A DNA stretch of 64,000 bases from Flavobacterium psychrophilum (GTDB taxonomy: Bacteria; Bacteroidota; Bacteroidia; Flavobacteriales; Flavobacteriaceae). Positions within the stretch are counted from its first letter, which is position 1. Every line of letters starts with the position of its first letter. The position numbers and the translations under genes are program-made. The notes beneath the pieces were generated by a model. The model was not told the origin of the DNA. It did not search any database and was given only the letters and a program-made list of their open reading frames with translations. The stretch lies in NCBI GenBank assembly GCA_945874225.1, contig CAMCFT010000008.1, positions 62,001 through 126,000 on the forward strand, given 5' to 3'. Positions 1 to 7,720 of this stretch are shown one piece after another.

Positions 1-1024
1 CGATGTGATTGCCATACGATTTTGCCAAATCTTTGACGATTACCGGATATTGTCCGGAACGAACAGCAGGCGGAAACTTCAATCGCAATGCCGATGTGTC
101 AATTTCGTCAATTTCGACGGGAACAATTTTTTCCAACATTTTCACACGCGATTGCACGGATAAGGTTTTAGAAAAAGTTCCTTTAAATCGATCTATAAAT
201 TCTTGATTATCTGCAATCATTCGTTGTTGTTCATCGTAGGCTTTTTGTTGGTGCAAACGACGGTCTTTTCTGAGTTCCAAATAATGAGAATATTTGGCTT
301 TGTAGTCATAGATTCGCCCCATTGTTACTTCAATAGTACGATTCGTAATATTATCGACAAAGGCTCTGTCGTGCGAAATCACCACAACCGCTTTGGCGGA
401 ATTAATCAAGAAATCTTCCAACCATTGGATACTTTCAATGTCCATATGGTTCGTTGGTTCATCCAGCAAAATCAAATCTGGTTTTTGTAAAAGGATTTTA
501 GCCAATTCAATTCGCATTCTCCAGCCACCTGAAAACTCCGATGTTTGACGAGTGAAATCTTCGCGAACAAAACCCAAACCAATTAGGATTTTCTCGATTT
601 CAGCTTCATAATTCACCTCTTCGATAGCATAAAATTTCTCACTTAAGTCCGAAACTCTTTCGATTAATTTCATATACGCATCACTTTCATAATCAGTGCG
701 GATGGTGAGTTGCTCGTTGATTTCATCAATCTCGGCTTTCATTTTGAAAATTTCGCCAAATGCTTTTGATGTTTCTTCCACAACGGTACAACTGTCCGAA
801 GTCAATAAATGCTGTGGTAAATATGCAATTATCGCATCTTTTGGTGCCGAAATATTTCCTGTAGAAGGTTTGCTTTGACCAGCAATAATTTTTAAAAGCG
901 TTGATTTTCCTGCTCCATTTTTACCCATAAGGGCAATTTTATCATTTTCATTTATGGCAAAAGAAATGTCACTAAATAAAGTGGTTCCGCCAAATTGCAC
1001 GGAGATATCGTTAACTGTAATCAT
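1..1024 (-). CDS. ABC-F family ATPase, N-terminal part (runs off left edge)
   Basis: About 341 N-terminal residues are visible; the rest lies left of the window. The start at 1024 gives MITVNDISVQFGG. A Walker A (GKNGAGKST, about residue 35), a signature motif (SGGWRMR) and a Walker B (LLLDEPTNHMD) form the first ATPase domain. A charged linker follows, then the beginning of the second domain near the edge (LAKSYGNH). There are no membrane segments, as expected for ABC-F proteins, which act on ribosomes as translation factors or antibiotic-protection proteins. The exact subgroup (EttA, Uup, YbiT or YfmR-like) cannot be fixed from half a protein. A good promoter sits 67 bases upstream. Confidence 0.9.
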   Translation of the reverse strand, partial: MITVNDISVQFGGTTLFSDISFAINENDKIALMGKNGAGKSTLLKIIAGQSKPSTGNISAPKDAIIAYLPQHLLTSDSCTVVEETSKAFGEIFKMKAEIDEINEQLTIRTDYESDAYMKLIERVSDLSEKFYAIEEVNYEAEIEKILIGLGFVREDFTRQTSEFSGGWRMRIELAKILLQKPDLILLDEPTNHMDIESIQWLEDFLINSAKAVVVISHDRAFVDNITNRTIEVTMGRIYDYKAKYSHYLELRKDRRLHQQKAYDEQQRMIADNQEFIDRFKGTFSKTLSVQSRVKMLEKIVPVEIDEIDTSALRLKFPPAVRSGQYPVIVKDLAKSYGNHI

Positions 1025-1090
1025 TGTTTATTTGTTGATTTGCAAATTCGATTATTCAATAATTTGAATGTCGAATTTTTTTGAAAGTTG

Positions 1091-1120
1091 CAAAGATAAC
1101 TTAAATAAGGAATTGGGCAA
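1091..1120 (-). promoter_or_regulatory. Bacteroidota-type promoter of the ABC-F gene
   Basis: On the minus strand TTG (1118-1120), exactly 19 bases, then TATCTTTG (1091-1098). This matches the -33/-7 consensus TTG-N19-TANNTTTG of the Bacteroidota housekeeping sigma factor. The predicted RNA start near 1084 leaves a leader of about 60 bases before the start codon at 1024. Confidence 0.65.
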
Positions 1121-1430
1121 TCGGAAAATGTAAAAGCAATAAATACAATTCCTTATAAAATTTCAGCACAAGCAACACATTGTTTTACTTAAAAGTATAG
1201 TAAAACCTATCTTAAATTTCTAAATATACCAAATTTTGCAGGTTTTTTAGTTTATATAAAACACTGATAAACAGCATTTTGATTTTTTTAAATACACGAA
1301 AGTACGGTTTCGTATGTTTTTTTTATATGCTTGAGATAATTTTTTGAGATTTGAAATAATAAAATCCCAAATGAAAAGCTTTAAGAATAAAAATGAAATT
1401 CAAGAAATAATCAACAAAAAAAACAAACCA
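1121..1430. other. Intergenic region, AT-rich, nothing recognised
   Basis: Between the divergent ABC-F and FISUMP lipoprotein genes. Apart from the ABC-F promoter next to it, I see no RNA gene, repeat or clear second promoter. A plus-strand reading frame is open from 1344, but it lacks features of a protein until the lipoprotein signal begins at 1431. Confidence 0.5.
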
Positions 1431-2105
1431 ATGAAAAAAATTCTATGTTTACTAACAATAAGTTTTTTAATACTTAATTCTTGCTCTGACAGCAATAGTC
1501 CCAATAATGATTCAATTACATCTGTAAAAGATATTGATGGCAACTCCTATCAAGTCATACAAATATGTAACAGTACCTGGTTGAAGAGTAATCTAATTGT
1601 ATCCAAATATCGTAATGGCGATGTTATTCCTCAAGTTTCAGATCCGACTCAATGGGCTAGTTTAACAACTGGTGCTTGGTGTTATTATTCAAATGACACG
1701 GCTAATGGACCAATCTATGGAAAGTTGTATAATTGGTATGCCATAACCGACTCAAGAGGTTTAGCTCCCATCGGATGGCACGTCCCTAGTGATCTAGAAT
1801 TTACTACACTAAGTAATTGTTTAGGAGGAGAATCAATTGCTGGTGGTAAAATGAAAGCAACAACTTTATGGGATAGCCCAAATACAGGAGCTTCTAACAG
1901 TAGCGGATTTACAAGTCTACCTGGTGGTGTTCGTTACGCAAATGGAACATTTCAGTTTAAAGGATATAGCTCAAATTATTGGACTTCAACACCAAACAAT
2001 ACTACTGTTTTCTTCCGTAACAACGTATCTGTAAATGAAATTTTGTATAAAGGAACAGATGGAAATAAAAATAGTGCTCTTTCTGTTAGGTGCATTAAAG
2101 ATTAA
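1431..2105 (+). CDS. FISUMP-domain lipoprotein
   Basis: 224 residues from the chosen start, MKKILCLLTISF, which opens a lipoprotein signal peptide with lipobox LNSC (cysteine near residue 18). An upstream in-frame ATG at 1344 would bury this signal, so 1431 is preferred. The body matches the 'Fibrobacter succinogenes major paralogous' (FISUMP) domain: the W-L-KSNL opening, the YGKLYNWYA segment, P-GWHVPSD, GGVRYANG, YWTST, and the closing LSVRCIKD. These proteins are surface or periplasmic lipoproteins of unknown role, common in Bacteroidota. The next gene begins 3 bases after the stop, so the two are probably co-transcribed. Confidence 0.88.
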   Translation: MKKILCLLTISFLILNSCSDSNSPNNDSITSVKDIDGNSYQVIQICNSTWLKSNLIVSKYRNGDVIPQVSDPTQWASLTTGAWCYYSNDTANGPIYGKLYNWYAITDSRGLAPIGWHVPSDLEFTTLSNCLGGESIAGGKMKATTLWDSPNTGASNSSGFTSLPGGVRYANGTFQFKGYSSNYWTSTPNNTTVFFRNNVSVNEILYKGTDGNKNSALSVRCIKD

Positions 2106-2108
2106 AAA

Positions 2109-2561
2109 ATGGCCCTTAATTTACTTTCACCAATATTAAATTCACTTCAAAATAGTTCAAAAAAGAAAGAAGCATTAGCTTCTTTAAAAAAATTATTCTT
2201 AATAGAATGTCGTATTAATCTAAAAATTTTAGCAACTACTCAATGGGAAAGTGTTTCTGATGATTTTAAAAAGGAAATGATTAAGTCATTAGAATCAAAT
2301 GCAGCAAAAGCACTTTTTAGTTTTGCAGACAAATCAATTTCAACTTTTTTATTCGAAATAATTTCTACAAAAAATGATGGAAACAAAACCGAAAACGAAT
2401 TGCTAATTGTTTCAATTATCTCTAAAATTGAAGTCTTAAAGACTCTCTCTAAAATAAAAAGTGAACTTCAAAATGAAAACAAAGCCATTTATAAAATGAG
2501 GATAAATAATTTAGAAAAAACTTTACGTGAAATATCATCCAAATTAGAACAAGAGATATAA
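2109..2561 (+). CDS. Hypothetical helical protein
   Basis: 150 residues, not recognised. The start MALNLLSPIL lies 3 bases behind the FISUMP gene, which suggests one transcript. The protein is lysine-, leucine- and serine-rich, predicted almost wholly helical, with a coiled-coil-like C-terminal third (KIKSELQNENKAI...NNLEKTLREI). There is no signal peptide or membrane segment, so a cytoplasmic location is expected although its neighbour is exported. Codon use and AT content resemble the adjacent genes. It is likely real because the frame is clean and tightly linked, but no function can be given. Confidence 0.6.
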   Translation: MALNLLSPILNSLQNSSKKKEALASLKKLFLIECRINLKILATTQWESVSDDFKKEMIKSLESNAAKALFSFADKSISTFLFEIISTKNDGNKTENELLIVSIISKIEVLKTLSKIKSELQNENKAIYKMRINNLEKTLREISSKLEQEI

Positions 2562-2681
2562 AAACATTTTAAAATAAAAGTCTCAAATTTTCTTAAAATT
2601 TACAAAGTAACTCATCAATTAAATCATAAGCCTCCAATACAAATCGCATCTTAAAAAATTATAATTACACACCCAATAATT

Positions 2682-3344
2682 ATGAGAAAAAAAGTTTTAG
2701 TAGCTGACGATTGCGACTGCATCAGTTTATCGGTGAAGCAAATTTTAGAAAAAGAGACTATTTTCCATACTAATGATGCAAAATATTGTGACGAGGCTTA
2801 TTTGAAAATTAAAAAAGCAATTTATGATAAGGCTCCTTACCATTTATTGATTAGCGATTTGAATTTCAAAAATGACAACAGGAATACTAAGCTTAACTCT
2901 GGAGAGGAATTGATATTGGCAATAAAAAAAATACAACCCAATATCAAAATAATTGTGTTTTCGGAAGAAGTGAAATCCTTTCGAATAGAATCTCTTTTTA
3001 AAAATCACAACATTAATGCGTTTGTTTACAAAGGAAGAAACAGTGTTGTTGAACTAGAGAAAGCGATTCAAGCTATTTTTGTTGAGGAAATAAAACCTGT
3101 AACAGAAATTGAAGCGCTATACCATAAATCAATAGTTGATATTACCGAATTTGACATCACTCTTCTAAAATTACTCTCTTTTGGTTATACATTGAAGGAA
3201 ATTTCAAAAGACTTCAAAAAATTGAGAATAAATCCTTCCAGCGAAAGTAGTATCGAAAAATGCATCAATAAACTTAGAATTCACTTTAATGCAAGGAATA
3301 CAGTACACCTTATTGCTGTTATCAAAGATTTAGGCTTGATATAA
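2682..3344 (+). CDS. Response regulator with degenerate LuxR-type output domain
   Basis: 220 residues. The N-terminal receiver domain shows the acidic pair D9-D10, the phosphoacceptor Asp59 (LLISDLNF), a serine at 94 (IVFSEE) and Lys117 (FVYKGRN), so phosphorylation is plausible. Residues about 155-220 look like a LuxR/NarL helix-turn-helix (ITLLKLLSFGYTLKEIS...SIEKCINKLR...NTVHLIAVIKDLGLI) but diverge from the usual motif. No histidine kinase is adjacent, so the partner must be elsewhere. The kelch regulator follows 177 bases downstream. DNA binding is inferred from domain order only. Confidence 0.8.
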   Translation: MRKKVLVADDCDCISLSVKQILEKETIFHTNDAKYCDEAYLKIKKAIYDKAPYHLLISDLNFKNDNRNTKLNSGEELILAIKKIQPNIKIIVFSEEVKSFRIESLFKNHNINAFVYKGRNSVVELEKAIQAIFVEEIKPVTEIEALYHKSIVDITEFDITLLKLLSFGYTLKEISKDFKKLRINPSSESSIEKCINKLRIHFNARNTVHLIAVIKDLGLI

Positions 3345-3521
3345 AACCTGTTTTTGGTCCCTTTAAATCAAATCAAAATAATTATTTTAGATCAAAAAAA
3401 CTGAATTTCCTTAACACTTATTAGACTTTACATTGATAAATAGAGTAATTTAGTACTCTATTTGATTTGTATAACTCTTTTTGAGTCAACAAACCGTTAG
3501 TTATTTTTTAAAAATAATTTT

Positions 3522-4904
3522 ATGAATCGGTTGCTATTCTTTTGTATTCTTTTACTTTTCGTCAATAAAATCGAAGCTCAAGACATTCAGTTTGATGAGA
3601 ATTGCGTTCTATTTCAAGACGCAAGAACCCGCTTGCCCGTTTTGATTCTTAAGGATTCTATCCTGTACAAAGGAAATGATCTAACAAAAACTAAATACAA
3701 TCACACTGCCTACCCTGATAAATTATGGCATTATGTACCTTATTCCATAAAAGGAAAAACCTTTTTGGTTCAAGATGGTTCAGGTCCGGTTTTAGAATTT
3801 CGCAATGATTCAATTGTAAATTGCAACAACTCTTCTTTATTCCAGAATCAAATTGGCTCAGCCAAATTTGTTTACAAAAATGAACTGCATTTATTTGGCG
3901 GCTACGGCCTTTTTACCTATAAAAATATTGTAACAAAATACGATGCAAAAAACAAGGATTGGGTTCAAGTACAGACCTTTGGTAATGATGTTCCAAGTCC
4001 AAGAACCAGATTCTATAGTTACCTTGCTAATGAAAATTTATATGTTTTTGGAGGAGAAGAAGAAGATTCATCTAATTTTCTGAATCTTAAAAAGTGTGAC
4101 AATACCTTCTGGAGATTGCACTTACCAACAATGCACTGGGATAATATGGGAAAATTTGATTCGAGTTTGCTAGGCCAAAATACGTTTTTGCCTTTTCCTG
4201 CCAATGACAAATTGTATTTGATTTCAACGAGCATTTATGGAACTGTTTTTGAAGTTGATGTTGTGAAAAATACAATAAAAAAATTCACAGAAAAAACACT
4301 TATCAAACCAACACAAATCTACTTTGATAACACTAAAAAAGAATTAGTATGCGTAACTTGGATATCAAATAACAAATACAAAGTTTTTCAGGCAAATCTT
4401 GACATTTTTTTAGGAAAACCAATTGAAGAAAGGGAATTTATTATGCCTTTTTATGAGGGAACATCAACTGCTTCCATCGGTTTAGGAATAGTACTTTTAT
4501 TTGTAGTGCTAGGAATTACAATCTTTCTCAGAAAACAGAAGAAAAATAGTTTATTCCCTTTTAATGGAATTGTCTATAAAAAAGAGACTGGAAACTGCTA
4601 TTATAAAAACAAATTGATTGAAAATCTGGAGGAACCGGAACTTCGCATCTTATTGTATCTGATAGAAAATGAAATGAGATACATATCGTTAAACGAGGTC
4701 AATCGTTTATTTGAAAATGAAAATCATACAGAAAGTTTTCCTTCAATTGTAAAAAGAAGAGAATTGACTTTGGCTAGTTTACTACAAAAATTAAGTAATC
4801 TAACTAATATTCCAGAAAGAGAAATACTTGAGAATCGTAAAAATCCAGATGACAAAAGGATTAAAGAAATTAAAATTTCTCCATCATTTTTAAGAAAAAA
4901 ATAA
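3522..4904 (+). CDS. Kelch-propeller membrane protein with putative winged-helix C-terminus
   Basis: 460 residues. A signal peptide (MNRLLFFCILLLFVNKIEAQ) is followed by about 290 periplasmic residues with kelch-like repeats (LHLFGGYG, LYVFGGEE, paired aromatic/Pro-Arg motifs). One membrane helix lies at about 320-338 (GLGIVLLFVVLGITIFL). A cytoplasmic tail of about 120 residues follows. Its segment ELRILLYLIENE...ISLNEVNRLFE...SIVKRRELTLASLLQKL...DDKRIKEIKIS has the helix order of an OmpR-type winged helix. The design suggests a membrane-tethered one-component regulator sensing through a propeller. The propeller call is good; the DNA-binding call is an inference. Confidence 0.75.
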   Translation: MNRLLFFCILLLFVNKIEAQDIQFDENCVLFQDARTRLPVLILKDSILYKGNDLTKTKYNHTAYPDKLWHYVPYSIKGKTFLVQDGSGPVLEFRNDSIVNCNNSSLFQNQIGSAKFVYKNELHLFGGYGLFTYKNIVTKYDAKNKDWVQVQTFGNDVPSPRTRFYSYLANENLYVFGGEEEDSSNFLNLKKCDNTFWRLHLPTMHWDNMGKFDSSLLGQNTFLPFPANDKLYLISTSIYGTVFEVDVVKNTIKKFTEKTLIKPTQIYFDNTKKELVCVTWISNNKYKVFQANLDIFLGKPIEEREFIMPFYEGTSTASIGLGIVLLFVVLGITIFLRKQKKNSLFPFNGIVYKKETGNCYYKNKLIENLEEPELRILLYLIENEMRYISLNEVNRLFENENHTESFPSIVKRRELTLASLLQKLSNLTNIPEREILENRKNPDDKRIKEIKISPSFLRKK

Positions 4905-4950
4905 ATTCAAAAAAACTACTCCAAAATAAATCTCTTTACCTCTTCTTCAG

Positions 4951-5001
4951 GCTCCGCAAAGTCTCTGACTTTGAGGATGCGATAAAAGGTCTCTGACCTT
5001 T
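4951..5001 (+). repeat. REP-like double hairpin (copy A)
   Basis: Two adjacent palindromes with three-base loops: CAAAGTC-TCT-GACTTTG, then AAAGGTC-TCT-GACCTTT. The same unit recurs at 5073-5106 (inverted), 5999-6050, and 6671-6722 (inverted). This is the form expected of REP sequences mobilised by a RAYT transposase, and one lies 1 kb away. Confidence 0.75.
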
Positions 5002-5072
5002 CTGCTTATTTGCCAACTCCAATTCGATTTTTAAGATTGAAATCAACTTATATTCAGTCAAAGACTAAAAAA

Positions 5073-5106
5073 CACTTCCTCAAAGTCAGAGACTTTGCGG
5101 AGCGAG
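5073..5106 (-). repeat. REP-like hairpin (copy B, inverted to A)
   Basis: Reverse complement of the first half of copy A, with the CAAAGTC-TCT-GACTTTG hairpin intact. The second hairpin of this copy is a weaker AGTC-TTT-GACT near 5057-5067. Copies A and B face each other about 70 bases apart, like a bacterial interspersed mosaic element, between the kelch and HAD genes. Confidence 0.7.
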
Positions 5107-5142
5107 AAATCTGTGAAAATCTATATCGAAAAACCAAATTAT

Positions 5143-5946
5143 TTAAGCCAAAATAAATCTCTTTACCACCTCAGCAACACCGTGATTATTGTTTGAAGCT
5201 ACAATAACATCACCAAATTCTCTTAATTCAGCATCTACATTATCAACCCAAACACCTAATCCTGCATATTGTATCATTGTTAAATCATTTCCGGCATTTC
5301 CAATTGCGATAATTTCACTTTGATGAATATTTAGTTTTTTGGCTAAAATTTGAATGGCTGCTCCTTTATCAATTCCGTTTGGTGCTGCTTCTAAGAAAAA
5401 AGGCTTCGACATACAAACACTCAAATCGGGCATTGCAATTTTTAGCAAAGGCTCAACAGTTTTAAGATAGCTTGGCTCTTCCAATAAAAGACATTTTACC
5501 GCCGAAGTCGTAACTGCTTCTTTAAAATTGGGAACAATCACAAGTTCTAAACCTGTGATGTCTCTTTCTATATTAATATATTCTGAATTACTTTCGCTGA
5601 TAATTTTCCCGTCTAAATAGGTAGTAATATGCGTGTTGTTTTGCTGACTAAAATCATACAGAGAATGAATTTGTTCTTTGGTCAGCATTTGCTCAAAAAT
5701 AATCTCATCAGCTTTTAGGTCAGTAATTGTAGAACCATTAAATGAAATCATATACGAATTATTGATATCACATTGCAATTCTTTGGCATACGCTAACATT
5801 GCCGAGGTTGGTCTTCCTGAAGCTAAAACTACATAAACACCCATCTCCTGTGCTTTCAAAAGCATTTCCTTATTCTCACTAGATATTTCGTGGTCATCGG
5901 TCAACAAGGTGTCGTCCATATCTACCACTAGCATTTTATATTTCAT
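5143..5946 (-). CDS. Cof-type HAD-IIB sugar-phosphate phosphatase
   Basis: 267 residues, the normal length for the Cof/YidA group of haloacid dehalogenase phosphatases, which hydrolyse sugar phosphates or nucleotides in the cytoplasm. Motif I is DMDDT (Asp9 nucleophile, Asp11 acid/base), motif II is ASGR (residues 42-45), the motif III lysine is in GIDKGAA, and motif IV is GNAGND. In many relatives the first residue of motif IV is Asp (GDxxND); here it is Asn, with the second Asp retained. The C2-type cap lies between motifs II and III. Substrate unknown. The gene stands alone between two REP-hairpin pairs. Confidence 0.88.
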   Translation of the reverse strand: MKYKMLVVDMDDTLLTDDHEISSENKEMLLKAQEMGVYVVLASGRPTSAMLAYAKELQCDINNSYMISFNGSTITDLKADEIIFEQMLTKEQIHSLYDFSQQNNTHITTYLDGKIISESNSEYINIERDITGLELVIVPNFKEAVTTSAVKCLLLEEPSYLKTVEPLLKIAMPDLSVCMSKPFFLEAAPNGIDKGAAIQILAKKLNIHQSEIIAIGNAGNDLTMIQYAGLGVWVDNVDAELREFGDVIVASNNNHGVAEVVKRFILA

Positions 5947-5998
5947 TATTTATTTTATTTAAAAATTTACTCCGCAAAGCATCATCAAAAAAACCCTC

Positions 5999-6050
5999 GC
6001 TCCGCAAAGTCTCCGACTTTGAGGATGTGATAAAAGGTCTCTGACCTTTA
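5999..6050 (+). repeat. REP-like double hairpin (copy C, overlaps the RAYT stop)
   Basis: CAAAGTC-TCC-GACTTTG followed by AAAGGTC-TCT-GACCTTT. The last bases supply the stop codon of the RAYT gene (6048-6050). The first loop is TCC, while copies A and B have TCT. Confidence 0.78.
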
Positions 6051-6653
6051 CCAATTGTAAATAGTACTAATCGACTGTGGTCTCAAAACATCGATTACTG
6101 GATTATCTACTTTTGTAATTGCTATTAGTCCATTATCGTCAACATAATTGGAAGCACTGGAATAAATATAATGAGAAGCTTTTGCAACAATTCCTGCACA
6201 AACAGGATTCAAATGAATGTAATCTAATTTCGACCAAAAGAATTGTTCTGAAAAGATTTCTTCGGGATGATTTCCATATTGCCAAAACTGATATTTTTCA
6301 TTTCGGCTATGACTTTTGCAAGCAAATTCAAAACGTTTTAGCATCCAATCGGGTCTGCTTTCTGGTTCTGTTTCAATTTTATTCAAAATACTAGTAGCTG
6401 TAAACTTCTTGAAATCCCAAATCAAATCAGATAGTTTACTATTTTCAGATTGGATAATCAAATGGATGTGATTGGACATTATAACATAGCCATACAAAAT
6501 CATTCCTTTGTTTTTGATGCAAAAATCCAGACTTTCTATAATGCAATCTTTATATAATTTTCTGGAAAAAACATCTACCCAATCTACAACCGTTGCTGTT
6601 ATAAAATGTGCTTTTGATTGATCCTGAATTAGGAATCCTTCTTTATCTTTCAT
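6048..6653 (-). CDS. REP-associated tyrosine transposase (RAYT, Y1_Tnp family)
   Basis: 201 residues from the start MKDKEGFLIQ. An upstream ATG at 6701 lies inside REP copy D and is rejected. The HUH nuclease motif is seen in VIMSNHIHLIIQ, with hydrophobic strands before it (HFITATVVDWVDVF), as in IS200/IS605-like Y1 transposases. The C-terminal DYIHLNPVCAGIV segment is typical of RAYTs; the catalytic tyrosine is probably in this helix. RAYTs are single-copy, domesticated single-strand transposases that cut and move REP hairpins. Here hairpins flank the gene on both sides and another pair lies 1 kb away, which supports the assignment. Confidence 0.9.
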   Translation of the reverse strand: MKDKEGFLIQDQSKAHFITATVVDWVDVFSRKLYKDCIIESLDFCIKNKGMILYGYVIMSNHIHLIIQSENSKLSDLIWDFKKFTATSILNKIETEPESRPDWMLKRFEFACKSHSRNEKYQFWQYGNHPEEIFSEQFFWSKLDYIHLNPVCAGIVAKASHYIYSSASNYVDDNGLIAITKVDNPVIDVLRPQSISTIYNW

Positions 6654-6670
6654 TTTCTTTTTTTGAAATG

Positions 6671-6722
6671 TACAGTCGGAGACTGAAAAACACATCCTCA
6701 AAGTCGGAGACTTTGCGGAGCA
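6671..6722 (-). repeat. REP-like double hairpin (copy D, inverted, upstream of RAYT)
   Basis: On the minus strand CAAAGTC-TCC-GACTTTG, then CAGTC-TCC-GACTG. It faces copy C with the transposase between them, making a REP-RAYT-REP unit. It ends 17 bases before the RAYT start codon and could therefore also affect its transcription or translation. Confidence 0.75.
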
Positions 6723-6740
6723 GTTTATAAAAATTTAATT

Positions 6741-6947
6741 TTAAATACTCAACCTAAACTCTTCAATCACAGGATTGGCTTTTGAAAAATCAGTTTCCTG
6801 AATAAATAATTCTACTGGTTTAGTATTATTTATACTAGGTAAAACATTCGATTGATTATTGTTTCTAATAACGGTGGTTATACCTATTTCTTCGATTCTT
6901 TCCTGTAAAGCCAATGCCAAAATTTCACTTCCTGAAAACACTTTCAT
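6741..6947 (-). CDS. DUF2007 small protein
   Basis: 68 residues starting MKVFSGSEILALALQERIEE; an ATG three codons upstream (6956) is possible but the family normally begins with this motif. The pattern 'one strand, helix, strand (GITTVIRNN), ...VELFIQETDFSKANPVIEEF' matches DUF2007, a ferredoxin-like small domain proposed to act in signalling. No cysteine or membrane segment is present. It starts 27 bases after the one-domain DEAD-box gene on the same strand, so they are probably co-transcribed. Confidence 0.78.
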   Translation of the reverse strand: MKVFSGSEILALALQERIEEIGITTVIRNNNQSNVLPSINNTKPVELFIQETDFSKANPVIEEFRLSI

Positions 6948-6973
6948 TAATCCCATTTTTTTATTTTTTTTTA

Positions 6974-7624
6974 TTATTCTTCTATTTCTTCTTCATCTTC
7001 TAAATCTTCCTCTTCTTCAAAATCGAATTCAAACGGTTCAACGAGCATTTTCTCAGCAAGGATTTCGATTCGCTCTGTAAATTCTTCTGAAAAAATTATG
7101 CGTTGGGTTTTGTTGATACTATTCGAAATACGCATAATCCGGGTTTCGTGACGCAGTTTCAAAATTGGATCAGCATCGTCTAGAATAAACATTTTCAATC
7201 GGTTTACATTGTAACCCGCCGTGGTAAACATTTCGCTCAATTTAAACGGAGTACCAATCAAAACGTCAATTCCAGTTGAAATGTAATTCTTGTCATATTC
7301 CATATCGCCTTTGTCGTGAACTCCATACACGCGCAAATCAGTATATTTTCCATACTTTTCGAAAAGTTCTTCCATTTCCAAAACCTTTGTTTTGTCTTCC
7401 ACAATAATCAGAGCTCGAGGTGATTCTTCTCCTTCTCCTTTTAATTGTTGAATAACATTCAACACAATAGTGGTTGATTTTCCGCTTCCTTTGGGAGCAA
7501 TAATAATACAATCAGCGCCACTTTTCAGGGTCGAAAATGTTTCTTGTTGCATTTCATTGGCTTCGGTCAAGCCGTTTTCGATGAGTGCTTGTTGAAGATT
7601 TTCGTTTATTTTTTTTAGTTTCAT
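6974..7624 (-). CDS. Single-domain DEAD-box-like ATPase
   Basis: 216 residues, about half the length of a normal DEAD-box helicase. Only the first RecA domain is present: Q-motif region (ALIENGLTEANEMQQETF), Walker A APKGSGKST, motif Ia-Ib segments (ALIIVEDKTKV, DVLIGTPFKL) and Walker B DDAD. The SAT-like motif III is replaced by IIFSEEF. The second RecA domain is missing. A very acidic tail (about 20 residues, mostly Glu and Asp) ends the protein, so the frame ends naturally and does not look broken. It may bind RNA or ATP without unwinding. The DUF2007 gene lies directly downstream. Confidence 0.8.
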   Translation of the reverse strand: MKLKKINENLQQALIENGLTEANEMQQETFSTLKSGADCIIIAPKGSGKSTTIVLNVIQQLKGEGEESPRALIIVEDKTKVLEMEELFEKYGKYTDLRVYGVHDKGDMEYDKNYISTGIDVLIGTPFKLSEMFTTAGYNVNRLKMFILDDADPILKLRHETRIMRISNSINKTQRIIFSEEFTERIEILAEKMLVEPFEFDFEEEEDLEDEEEIEE

Positions 7625-7720
7625 CTTTTAAGATTGAAAGATTAAAAAATTTAATGATTGAAAGACTGAATACTCAAATCGAATCTTTAAATGTTTAAAT
7701 TTTAATTCTTTAAATTAATT

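Noticed and set aside
1..878. Plus-strand ORFs of 60-95 codons at the left edge
   Set aside because: They are antisense to the ABC-F gene, whose frame runs without a break from 1024 to the edge.
6654..6701. N-terminal extension of the RAYT protein
   Set aside because: It is translated from REP copy D; Met at 6653 is the plausible start.
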